From assembly GCA_001579985.1 (NCBI GenBank), contig LRSR01012338.1, forward strand, positions 1-23,394: DNA of 23,394 bases, given 5' to 3'. The notes beneath the pieces were generated by a model, which searched no databases, was not told where the DNA came from, and saw only the letters and a list, made by a program, of their open reading frames with translations. Shown here one piece after another: positions 10,901 through 19,479 of this stretch; the stretch's first letter is position 1; every line of letters starts with the position of its first letter. This DNA is from Hypsibius dujardini (Eukaryota; Tardigrada; Eutardigrada; Parachela; Hypsibiidae). The position numbers and the translations under genes are program-made.

Positions 10901-13900
10901 GTTTAACGGTTTCTCAAGAACAGGCAACCTCTATTAAGGACTGAAACGTTTGGTCGACCCCCTGGCATTAGGAGATTCACAAATTGAGTAAACAAACAGA
11001 ACATAGTTTCGCACAAAAAACAGACAAACTTGCAGATTTTCAGACATCTTCAGTCAGTTGACGATTCACAGATACGAGGCGGGAAGGCAAGGTGAAATTG
11101 CCGATCTTCGTCTCCGAAGTTTCCGCCTCGACTCCTTTCGGTTTCCGGAGGTTGTAGACGGTGTTCAGGTCCTTTATTACCACCAGATCTTTGACGTAGG
11201 AGGGGATGTTGGATTTGTTGGACAATATTTGGTACAGCCATATCGTTTCCTTCTGCTTACACCGCTCGACGACGTGGGAGATCCCAAGTCACCTGAAAAA
11301 CTCGGGTGGTGACTTGCTCGTGGTAATTCGTCAGCGCTCTTATTGCTTTTCGTTGGGTCGTAGCGATTTTGTTTCGGAGGGCGGACTTGGCGGCGGACAA
11401 CATTGTGCTGCAAAAGTCGAAGTGTGGCTGGATGAGGGCGTGATAGAAATAGTGAAAGTAATAGCAATCTCAGTCTATCTCAGTGGAGTGCAGGACCTTT
11501 TAAATGTTCGGGAAGGGATTAAAACCTCTTGGAATTAAAATAGTGCAAATAATTCTTTCATTTCAACTACTACTGTACAGTTGTAGTTGAAACAAATTGA
11601 AAAGAAACAAATTCAGTGCCAATCTTGGGCTTAAATATTGCATCATTTTTCATTTACTGTACCTATGTTTTTTTTACTTTCTCTATAGGCATTCCCAGAA
11701 AAGGCATCCCCGCTGCGGATCTGCGCGTTTCCCGCAAGCAATACTACCACGGCATCTCGTTCAAATTCGATGTGTTCAGCATCCTCCCCACCGACATCCT
11801 CTACTGGCAGTGGGGCATCAGGATGGCCGCCCTGCGGATCAATCGGCTCGCTCGGTTCCACCGAGTGCAGGAGCTGTTTGCTCGCACCCACGTCCACTCC
11901 AACCACGGCGTCTACTTTCGCTTTCTCGAGGTCCTCTTGTACTCCATTATCTTTGTTCATTTCAACGGCTGCCTCTACTACGGCCTCAACATCTACAACG
12001 GACTGGGCTACGACGAGTGGACCTTCCCCAACTACGCCACCGGCAACGTCACCGACCACGAGGGCAACGCTATCTCCGCGGAAGAAGGCAACTTTTTCAA
12101 CCTCTATTTACGGTGAGGATAATGCTCTTTCGCCCTCAGTAACATTCTGTGGAAATTTTCACCGGTAAATGAGCAGCGGTGAATTAACCATCATAACAAA
12201 CCATGACGGAAGTTTTACTGCAAGCAGTTAATAAGCGCACGCAGTCAAACGTAGAAAATTGGTTCACGTTACTGCCTACCGTACCTGCTTATCCATAATA
12301 GGAACAACCCGGCATAATAATAATTTAGTAAACTGATAATACAAACTCTGCTATAGTTACAGCATTTTTTCAAATTCATAAAAATTGAAAAGATCAACAA
12401 ACAATTCAGCGGAAACTGCTGGTGCGCAATCGTCCCTAAAACATCTTTTTAAGTTATGGAAATATTTCAAACTGAAGTCTATAATACTTGAGCAAATTAC
12501 TTTTCGCAATATTATTTCAGGAGCTTTCAGTGGTCACTGGTGGTGCTGGCGCAGGACGTAGATGGACTGATTTACAACAACGTTGTGGAGTGCCTCTTAC
12601 GAATTTTCGTCACAATTGAGGGGACTTTCTTGATGGGGGCAGGCATCGCCATTGCCGAGCACTTGCTGGCTTCGAAAAATCGTCATCTTGAGGCCTACCA
12701 ACGTCGGTTGGACGCGGTGAAGCAGTATATGCTGATGCGACAAGTGGATAAATCGATGCAAAAGCGGGTCCTCGGGTGGTTTAACTACGTCTGGGAGGTG
12801 AAGCAGTTCAGTGATGAGCAGACGGATTTGGAGATTTTGCCACCCATTCTGCGGCTGTCCATTGCGAAGATCTCATTTCAGGACACATTTCAGGTATACT
12901 ATACAGGCCGGTTGTCTTGTTTGAACTTGGAGCTTACAGAAAAATAGGCAAACAAAATTTACCGAAATTTACCGTTGGTAAACTAAAGTAACCAAACTCA
13001 ATTACATACAGTTTTTATTACTTTTGACCCGTTAACACCCGCCACCAGATCAGACACGCTTTCCGTGCCAAGAGTACTTTTTTCCTTGCATAAGTCCGTT
13101 CAATCAGGAAATTAAATAATTTTTAGATTGTGAGCTACTTTGAAAGATGTATGTTCTTTGGGTTGACAATTGTCCACAGTCCACTCCCGAGTCAGAAACA
13201 AAATGACCGAGGAAAGCTTTACTTGCACTGGGCCACACCATATTTGGTCAGAAGATCAATCAGTTAGTCGATGAATTTCAATAATAGTCAATATTATTCA
13301 TTCTTTTGCAAAAGAAACAGAGACTTTCTTTGACCAGTGGCCAAGTGCCAGTTAGCAATCCGACTAAAATAAGTATTTTTAGAAACGTTCATTAGACGGT
13401 AAACTTACTTTTAGGGAATGCAAAAAACCGTGTATTTTTAAAAACTTTTACCAGCAAATGACGTAACCATAATTGCGAAAGTTCCAGCAATACACCAACT
13501 TTCAAATCAGTTGAATTTAGCAAAATCGTTCAACCCACTTTTACCTTAAAAATCGGGGGTCGCCATGTTGACAACAATAGGCGTTACCAGGTTAAATGGA
13601 TCTTGCCGACTCGAAGAAATGTACCACACCAGTCAAATTAAATAACTTTTCATGGAGAATAACTCCTGTCCTGGATCAAATACAGTAATCTCGTGCTCGG
13701 CCAAAACGATACTTACAAGGGAAGCGAACGGTAGTTGACACGCTGATCTGTCTGAATTAGAGATGATGTAAATCTATCGTCGGGCTCCAAATTTACTTGC
13801 ATCCCTGCCGCGATATCCCAGAGTAAAGACATCCTAATAATCACTATTTTTATTCTTTAACAGCGTGTAAAGTTATTTCGCGGCTGCGAACCGCAAGCCC

Positions 13901-15008
13901 TGGAAGAGCTGATCATGCGTCTCCAGCTGCAATTCTACTGCCCCGGCGACCTGGTGTTCCGGAAGGGCGACGTCGCCCGCGAGATGTACATCGTCCGTAG
14001 CGGTCTCCTCCAGGCCGTCTCGGAGGACGGTCTAGACGTCTACGCGACCCTCTCCCAAGGCAGCGTCTTCGGTGAAGTAAGCCTGCTTAGCGGCCTCATC
14101 AAGGCCGACCAGAAACGCACCAACACCGTCCGCAGTCAGTCCTACTCGGAGCTCTTCACCCTCTCTAAGTCGGACTTCCAGGTATGATGTGAGCAATCAA
14201 AAGTCTTAAAACATTGGGAACTTCTTTGAGTTGTAATCTAGATAGATCGACTAAAAATAAATCTATTACATTAAATTTAAATTAAATCTGCTAGATTAAT
14301 TAAAATAAAATTAATTGGATTCGATAAACTTTAAACTGACTAAAATGATTATTTTAAATTTATTAGATTAAATTGAGTCTATTAAAATTCGACCGATCCT
14401 GACATTAATCGCGTGAACGTCCATAAAAACTTCTATGTGGTTTCCCTGAAACAAATCACTCGTTAAATTTTAACCTGGTTTATTTACGTATACATTTCAA
14501 TTTAACATGTTTTGAGTCCAATGCTAGAAATTAGGCAAATACATAATCTTTACATATAACCATAAACTCGAAAATTTGTCAAGAACTTTTGTGTCGCAGA
14601 AAAAAATTTTGAGGGTCGTCAAAGAAGTCAAGATTAATCATAAAAAAGTTGCAGTTAAATCAGATCAATCGGTATCTGCTCGATTCGATTCTTGCATCGC
14701 GTTCCTATTTGCAGGAGGTGCTGGAGAACTTTCCGCTGGCCAAGCAGGCTGTCGTGGCGCGCAGCCGTCCAAACCGGACCGATCCGGGGGAGGAGTCGCC
14801 AGAAGCGAACAAGTCGCCGTTGGAGGTGCGCTTGGACACCCTCGAGACGAAGGCTCCAACGTTGATATCGGAGATGGGCCAGACACTAGCGGCGATGATT
14901 CGTGAGACTAACGAGCTGAAGCAGCAGCTGGCACGGCTGGAGTATCTGGACAAGTTTGAGCCGAAAGCCTGGGACTTGCAGCCATCGCTAGCAGAATTCT
15001 CCGAGTAG
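7934..15008 (+). CDS. Cyclic nucleotide-gated channel-like protein with a non-canonical pore, 5 exons
   Basis: Exons: 7934-8228, 11689-12112, 12521-12893, 13864-14181, 14715-15008. All introns are GT-AG, phases agree, total 1704 nt, 567 aa. CNG family marks: IDPFGKPYYRW before S1 (34-44), LALDYTSDGLYIFDI in S2, FKFDVFSILPTDILYW in S3, S4 with R148, R151, R154 and R157, S5 with HFNGCLYYG, and a C-linker containing RRLDAVKQYM and GWFNYVWE. The nucleotide-binding domain is at about 365-470, with GEVSLL (434-439) and R449-T450 at the ligand-contact positions of CNGA channels. Residues 506-546 form a leucine-zipper-like coiled coil as in A subunits, which drive subunit assembly. The filter position, where CNG channels have TIGE or TIGG, reads AQDVDG (250-255). 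CNG channels carry cations across the plasma membrane when cAMP or cGMP binds; whether this one conducts is unknown. I do not assign an orthologue. Confidence 0.9.
9242..9722. mobile_element. Foldback (MITE-like) element with nested inverted repeats
   Basis: Outer arms: 9242-9311 includes ttattagagctataattagg, and 9655-9722 contains its inverse (atcatcataattatagctct); the tips read ggggaaacgcagaa and, reverse complemented, gggaaacccagaa. An inner hairpin lies at 9347-9473: agcagaatattttttgg, then ggggcggagctatg, against its inverse (agctccaacccctaatatgg, then ccaaaaataattctgc). No ORF of interest. A related half-copy lies in a gelsolin intron near 890-936. The superfamily is not determined, as no clear target duplication was found. 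Confidence 0.7.
10320..10450. repeat. Weak inverted repeat, possibly related to the foldback family
   Basis: The left side reads caagggctggaactatgtg; the right side, around 10405-10430, contains the approximate inverse (aattaatccgcccccgacct), followed by ccaagccaatcaatg, which resembles gatgccaatcaat at 9477-9489. The match is imperfect, so this is a tentative decayed relative. Confidence 0.35.
10618..10830. mobile_element. Candidate short inverted-repeat element with internal repeats
   Basis: The left end reads ttaaggggctgttatagg; the right end, reverse complemented, taaagggccgtttagag, a partial terminal inverted repeat about 213 bp apart. The interior has repeated gagatacaacg units (near 10690 and 10740) and a CpG-rich segment (gcgcacgcgggcatgacgtc). 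Its base composition differs from the surrounding intron. No coding capacity. Confidence 0.45.
11040..11480 (-). pseudogene. Decayed non-LTR retrotransposon (LINE) reverse transcriptase fragment
   Basis: On the minus strand one frame gives YHALIQPHFDFCSTM followed by RNKIATTQRKAIRAL, the familiar thumb-region pattern of LINE reverse transcriptases (LIQPHFDYCS, then KLQ.RAIR.). After a frameshift, another frame gives YQILSNKSNIPSYVKDL and NTVYNLRKPK, resembling the C-terminal tail of such ORFs (YKILNGLAPSYLKDL, then RNLR). The two parts are out of frame and stops interrupt them, so it is a dead fragment. It is antisense to the channel gene and lies inside its first intron. Clade not determined. 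Confidence 0.7.
12113..12520 (+). other. Channel intron 2, no further feature seen
   Basis: A 408 nt AT-rich intron splitting the codon for R240, just before the pore region. The neighbouring sequence was read in all three frames for a missing filter exon; none is apparent. Confidence 0.6.
12894..13863 (+). other. Channel intron 3, no further feature seen
   Basis: A 970 nt intron between the C-linker exon (ending QDTFQ) and the nucleotide-binding exon (starting RVKLFRG). AT-rich; no ORF, transposon end or RNA gene that I can support. Confidence 0.6.
14182..14714 (+). repeat. Channel intron 4 with degenerate AT-rich repeats
   Basis: The stretch 14235-14390 consists of loosely repeated aaattaaatct / ttagattaatt / ttaaatttattagatt motifs in both orientations. 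It could form weak hairpins and looks like low-complexity expansion. The rest of the intron is plain AT-rich DNA. Confidence 0.5.
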
Positions 15009-16539
15009 CAGCGGCCCTGCCGGGTCTGCCTATAAAAGCCACAATTATTATTATCGTCTTTCGCTTTTTTTGAATGATAAATTTTCCGCCCGCAGTAGTT
15101 TACTATATTTTAAGAATACCTATACGGTACTAGATTACTTCGTACCTTCTACTCCAGATTGCTTCTTACTATGGTAAAAACTATGTACCACAAAGTATCT
15201 TCAGAATTTGTATTTACCTGAATCCATTTTGCCCTCCGTCGCTTGTTTGTACTGGACGAAGTACAAGTTACAACCGTCCCTAATTACTGCAGTGCACCTA
15301 GCATAGTGTTTTCTGTAGGTGCATCACTGGATTTATTTAGAAATTTACTTGAAATATTGACCTCGAATAATATAAGAATCATTTTCAGTTTCATTTTATG
15401 ACGGTCATAGCAGTCAACTTTTACATGTCACTGCTAGATGTTTACTTGATGTAACCGATAATGAAAAAAGCAGTATGATTTGGTTGTTAAATTGAGATTT
15501 TCTGGATCACTCAGTAGAAACCTTGTCGCCCTCTGAACGCGCTTCTTACCAACGAAATCTGAAATGGCCATCTCTGGTTAAAAAAAATATAGTAATTCGA
15601 ACTTTAAATGAAACCCTTTATGGTTTTCGAAACGGTATCACAGTGCGTTACAATTTGGCAGTCTATCGTTTTGTCCATACCAAAATAAATCCATAATTGC
15701 ATCCCAAAATTGGATGCAAAAAGAGCTACAATTACGGACCGAGCGGAACTTGGTTGATCAATGATCAGTCTTGCCCAAATGCTCTCTCCTTAATCACAAA
15801 GCGATTTGTTATTATTTGGCATGATCAACCGGCCTCTAGGGGTGAGAGAAAAAATGAAGCAAATACTTGTCCGGAAATACCTGTCTTTAGTCAGAGCTCA
15901 TATCGCTAAGCTAACAGTGACTCACAATAATAGAAAAATGAAATCCACAATGAAGAAACCTTGACTATCACAACGACTGAGCTGTGGCCGATTGGCACTG
16001 TACTCCTCCTTTATCAACACTACATGTATTTTGATATTCTTTGCTTGGCAAAACTTTGTCTCATTTTCTCTATTTCCAGACTTTTCAACTTACTCCGGAA
16101 AATCTTCAAAGTCCCAGAAAATTAGTGCCATAAATGATACTCCGTTTAGTTGCATACTTCAGGGACTAAAAAGGGTTACAAGTTGCTTTATTTCGCAATA
16201 TCGAACGGTATTTAAAAGAGTAATTTTAACCGTATTTCGGATAGTGTTTTCGGTATGGCACCCTGTAGCATTTATTGAGGGCTATCTCAACCAAATGTGA
16301 AAGCGAAGTTTGGGCACAACAATATTTTCTGACTAATCAAAAATAAAATGGCGCCTGATTCGTAGATTTGATGAAACGGCTTTTTCCACATTCAAATAAA
16401 AAATGCTCGATCTAAACAAATGGTGTGTGGTTTTTATAACCCAAATCAACAGCTGAATACTCGCGATTTAAGTTGCTGCAACTTGAAGAACATTCAGGCC
16501 AATCGGGAAAAAATGGAAGTTATAGCAGTGGACCGAAAA
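15009..16539. other. 3' flank of the channel gene and intergenic DNA
   Basis: Follows the TAG of the channel gene. AATAAA at 15684-15689 is the first canonical polyadenylation hexamer I find, implying a 3' UTR of about 0.7 kb if used. From there to 16539 I see AT-rich intergenic DNA and no gene I can support; the open frames near 15697 and 15992 lack family resemblance. Confidence 0.45.
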
Positions 16540-16726
16540 TCCCGGGAGTCCCTGAGCTGGAGACCAGACCACCACAGCCCCACTAGTTTCAAGATGATCT
16601 GGAACGAAATACCGAATTTTGGGTCCAGTTTTGAACAAATGCATTTGGCCTCTTTGCTCAACTCCTAGGCAAAGCATGAGGGGTTCTGGTTCCGACCTGT
16701 AAGGACCGTACCCTAATCGAACCCTG
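16540..16726. repeat. 3' segment of the hAT-like transposon family, copy D
   Basis: The end at 16640-16726 (cctaggcaaagcatgagggg, then tggttccgacctgt, then ccctaatcgaaccctg) matches the right end of transposon copy B at 6165-6233. The part 16557-16606 matches 6934-6983. No left end is present, so the element is truncated or rearranged. Confidence 0.75.
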
Positions 16727-16844
16727 GCAATGCAGATATGTAGGGATGTAGGGGAACCGCGAATCACAAATGGAGAGCATTTGCCATGTCGACTGATGTA
16801 TATATAACAGTAATGTCGATGGGGGTATTTCCAGATAAGGATAA
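16727..16844. repeat. Block shared with 6234-6343
   Basis: Continues past the transposon terminus exactly as at 6234-6343, with about 90 percent identity by eye. It differs by a small duplication at the left (gtagggat repeated). See the entry at 6234. Confidence 0.8.
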
Positions 16845-16861
16845 CATTTTCAAACACCCAG

Positions 16862-17047
16862 TTTGCCCATTCAGTTGGAAGCATTCTTGACTGCTCAGAA
16901 TCTCCCATTTGCATTTATTAATTGGGAGCTTGCACGTGGACCCCAACTTAACTATTTCGTGCACTTTCTCAAATCGCGAAATCGTATTGAGCACGATATA
17001 AGCCTTGAAATGCTTTGCTGTTTTGTGTATTTGGTGACTTTAGATAG
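16862..17047. repeat. Inverted copy of the block at 6712-6897
   Basis: The reverse complement matches 6712-6897 over about 186 bp. The start (cattttcaaacacccag at 16846-16862, then aatctcccatttgcat) also resembles internal transposon sequence at 5926-5995 (cattttcaaaacacag, then acctcccatctgcat), so the block may be a diverged internal piece of the same transposon family. A further short relative (gtgcaagctcccaatcaata) lies at 17319-17338. Confidence 0.75.
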
Positions 17048-17111
17048 GTGCATACAATAAATGAAGGACTGTACGTATGAAAAGCTGTTGCGAATATAAA
17101 CCTGACAGCAA

Positions 17112-17117
17112 TTTATT
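17112..17117 (-). terminator. Candidate polyadenylation signal for the peptide gene
   Basis: AATAAA on the minus strand about 240 nt past the TAG at 17359-17361. It is the first canonical hexamer downstream. Its assignment depends on the small gene being real. Confidence 0.35.
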
Positions 17118-17358
17118 TGACCTTCAGCAAGGATCACAGGAACTGGACGGATCACACAATAATAGAGTATAGTTTCATCTGTTATCCAGTTAAAGTCGAA
17201 CCCCATTATATCGGCCAGCAACGCAAGGCTCTTTACTCACTCCATCAAGTGGGCGAGGATGCGATCTCCGACTGGTGCACCGCACTCGTAGGTCGTCCTC
17301 GTTGGGTTTTGGCTCAATGTGCAAGCTCCCAATCAATACATCCACATGCACACTAGGC

Positions 17359-17628
17359 CTAGTGTGGTGGGAGAGGTGGTTGTGTTACCAGCCGAGGATT
17401 TATTCTGTCTTGTCCGCCACGGAGCCCATGGTTTGCCCTGTCTCGTCCGCCAATGCTAAAACCAACCAAGTTGTTGTCAATCGCCACCGGTTCCTCCGCT
17501 TCATCATAGAAGTCTTCATCAGGCTGAACATCCGGTTCGTTTGGGTTGGGAATTGAGCAACCACGTGTCATCCAGCAGATCATCACATAGGCCAGCAGAT
17601 AGAATGAGAAGCGCTTTGCACAATGCAT
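17359..17628 (-). CDS. Small putative secreted peptide precursor, 89 aa
   Basis: ATG at 17628. The N-terminus (MHCAKRF, then FYLLAYVMICWM) looks like a signal peptide ending near residue 24 (TRG before CSIP). An acidic stretch follows (PDEDFYDEAEE), then a basic, glycine-rich tail with a tandem motif, GGRDRAN and GGQDRIN about 11 residues apart, and a proline-rich end. The repeat is also visible in the DNA (ggcggacgagacagg / ggcggacaagacaga). A splice acceptor-like ctggcag sits just upstream of the start, so a 5' UTR exon is possible. A donor-like gtaaca after NPRL could splice to a downstream exon and change the C-terminus. I do not recognise the family. The layout resembles a peptide precursor but there is no clear dibasic cleavage site, so the role is unknown; it could also be a chance ORF. 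Confidence 0.45.
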   Translation of the reverse strand: MHCAKRFSFYLLAYVMICWMTRGCSIPNPNEPDVQPDEDFYDEAEEPVAIDNNLVGFSIGGRDRANHGLRGGQDRINPRLVTQPPLPPH

Positions 17629-17641
17629 GATATTCTGCCAG

Positions 17642-19479
17642 AAGCAATAAGCAAAATTATTTTTCTAAAATCTTTAAATATCGTTCTGTTTTGTCGATGA
17701 AGAAAAATAATAATGGCAAACTCGCGTGTAAATGCAAAGGCAATTACTGGTGTTCCCTCTTGCACTTTTCATGTCTCGTAAAAAAGCTTGTCTAACTACG
17801 AGATATGCTGCGCTGTTGGTTGTCCTTTTCGTTTTTCGTGGGGAAGATTAACATCGCTGTAGTTTTTACACGCTTCGGTTGTTCGTTGGACCGTATTACA
17901 CAGTTATGTGCGTGATTCGTGTTTTCAACAGGGCCATGAGTGGACCTGCAGCTGTAGGCCGTAATACTACGCTGAAATTTGACAAATAAAGCGTATGGAG
18001 TGATCAGAATGCCAGTTTCGTAGGAGGTGCAAAATCGTTGCCCTAACTATCGTCTAACTATAATTACGGTAAGTTATCAAAACCAATTTAAAACTTTATT
18101 GAAACCCCTTAATTATATTGCATGTAATTTATGGACGCGCATGTTAAAAATTTGCTTATGAATATGATGCTTATTGGGTTTTGTTAGGCGAACCATTTCC
18201 ATTCCAGCGACTGCTGGATTTTTAATTTGTATGACCTGCAGCAGATACAGGAGTGAACTATTTACACGCAACCCCCTGGCAAATTTTCTACGTGTGTGCA
18301 CATTTTAAACGTTTTCCCAATTTGATTTTTTAAATAAATAAAAATTAAATTTCCTGCATTTTGAGTGACTTCGGATGTTGCGACATCATCCATAGCACAA
18401 TGCCAATCGTTTTTTCAAAACCTTGTGCAAAGCTCAGCGTGCTGGCTTTTTGATCAGCTGAATTTGGCAACTTGCGATTTGGCAAAAGTGATGCAATTTT
18501 CGATTTCTGGTGTGCAAGTTTAAACCACTGAAAAAATCAGGCTTTTTGCATGTTGAAACATAACATTGCTGCAACATCTGAAAACCTGGAAAATCCCGCA
18601 ACACCTGGAGAAACTTGGTGGGCATGTTTGGGAAAATAGCTCGTTCTTGCCAACAGTAACAGTTGCGCCATCGAAATACTGTCCTAACAGAGATAATTGA
18701 TTACTATTGAACTTAACTTTCAGATTAAAAAACACTAACGCGAAGCAAATGGTTGGAGAAATAAAAACATTTGGTTGGGTGTAAATGGTTTATCCCTGTA
18801 CGTTTCATTTTGTGTTTGGGTGTAAGGTTGCTGAGTTATTTTAACGAGAAGGATAAGACCAGTTAGACTGGCCGTTTTGTCTAGTTTTTTCACTCAATAC
18901 AAAGCGCTCTTCAGTTGTGCAGTTGATATTATTAGCGGTACATTCGCTTCTTCCCGCACATTTCAAACGTCAATGTCAAAGAGCAAGGGATATTCACGGG
19001 ATACAGTCCCGCCACACTTTGCGTGTCCGTGCCTGAATAAATCAAGACGGAACAACCACTTCCGGAGTAAGGTCCCTGGCCTTTAATTTGACCAGAACCT
19101 TTAGCTACAATATAATTGACGCCCAGGCCGTCGGGGTCTCAACTGTGTCTGCACGCTAGATAGAAGACTAGGTACACGGTACCGAATGATTAACGTTCGT
19201 GCGGACTGCTATGATAAGGTGATAGAAGGCTCTCCTATGTATGACACGACACCATCACCACCTTGCACTGCCTGAACTTATGCACTGCAGCCTTTCGAGC
19301 GTTAATGAATTATGCCTCATCATTTATAGTGTCTTAGGTTTCAGATGGTACTCCTATATCATAACTAAATATAAGTCAAGTCCACGGCAGTAGTTGTTGC
19401 GTATTACTTCGTGCCTTTGAGTCGCCTCGATTTCTTTCGCATTCCGACACACGTAAGTAAGTTAATATTCAACGCTAAA
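17642..19479. other. Intergenic region between the peptide gene and the oxidoreductase gene
   Basis: Contains putative upstream regions of both genes, which diverge here. 18430-18620 is somewhat repetitive in feel (several ttggcaa, gcaacat and gcaaca strings), but I could not define a unit. No ORF with a start and family resemblance, and no tRNA-like sequence was seen. Confidence 0.45.

Larger units (their letters stand above)
8229..11688 (+). other. Channel intron 1 (3.46 kb), transposon-rich
   Basis: Large first intron between HLFIG and GIPRKG. It holds the foldback element at 9242-9722, a weaker inverted repeat near 10320-10450, a short inverted-repeat element at 10618-10830 and a LINE remnant at about 11040-11480 on the opposite strand. 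The first kilobase (8230-9240) and 9723-10320 show nothing I can identify. Confidence 0.7.

Noticed and set aside
11643-12059. Long minus-strand and other-frame open stretches over channel exon 2
   Set aside because: Shadows of a GC-rich real exon; their translations are low-complexity (V/A/G/D rich) and show no motif.
12521-12640. Possibility that the odd channel pore is a frameshift or sequencing error
   Set aside because: The other two frames hit stops (after about 30 and 13 codons) and show no TIGE-like filter. The read frame matches CNG length exactly and resumes clear C-linker similarity without compensation.
15992-16300. 102-aa plus-strand open frame in intergenic DNA
   Set aside because: No recognisable domain, composition typical of AT-rich random DNA (F, S, I rich), no splice or polyadenylation context.
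18369-18389. Small palindrome gatgttgcgacatc
   Set aside because: Five-base stems are common by chance and nothing around it supports a functional site.
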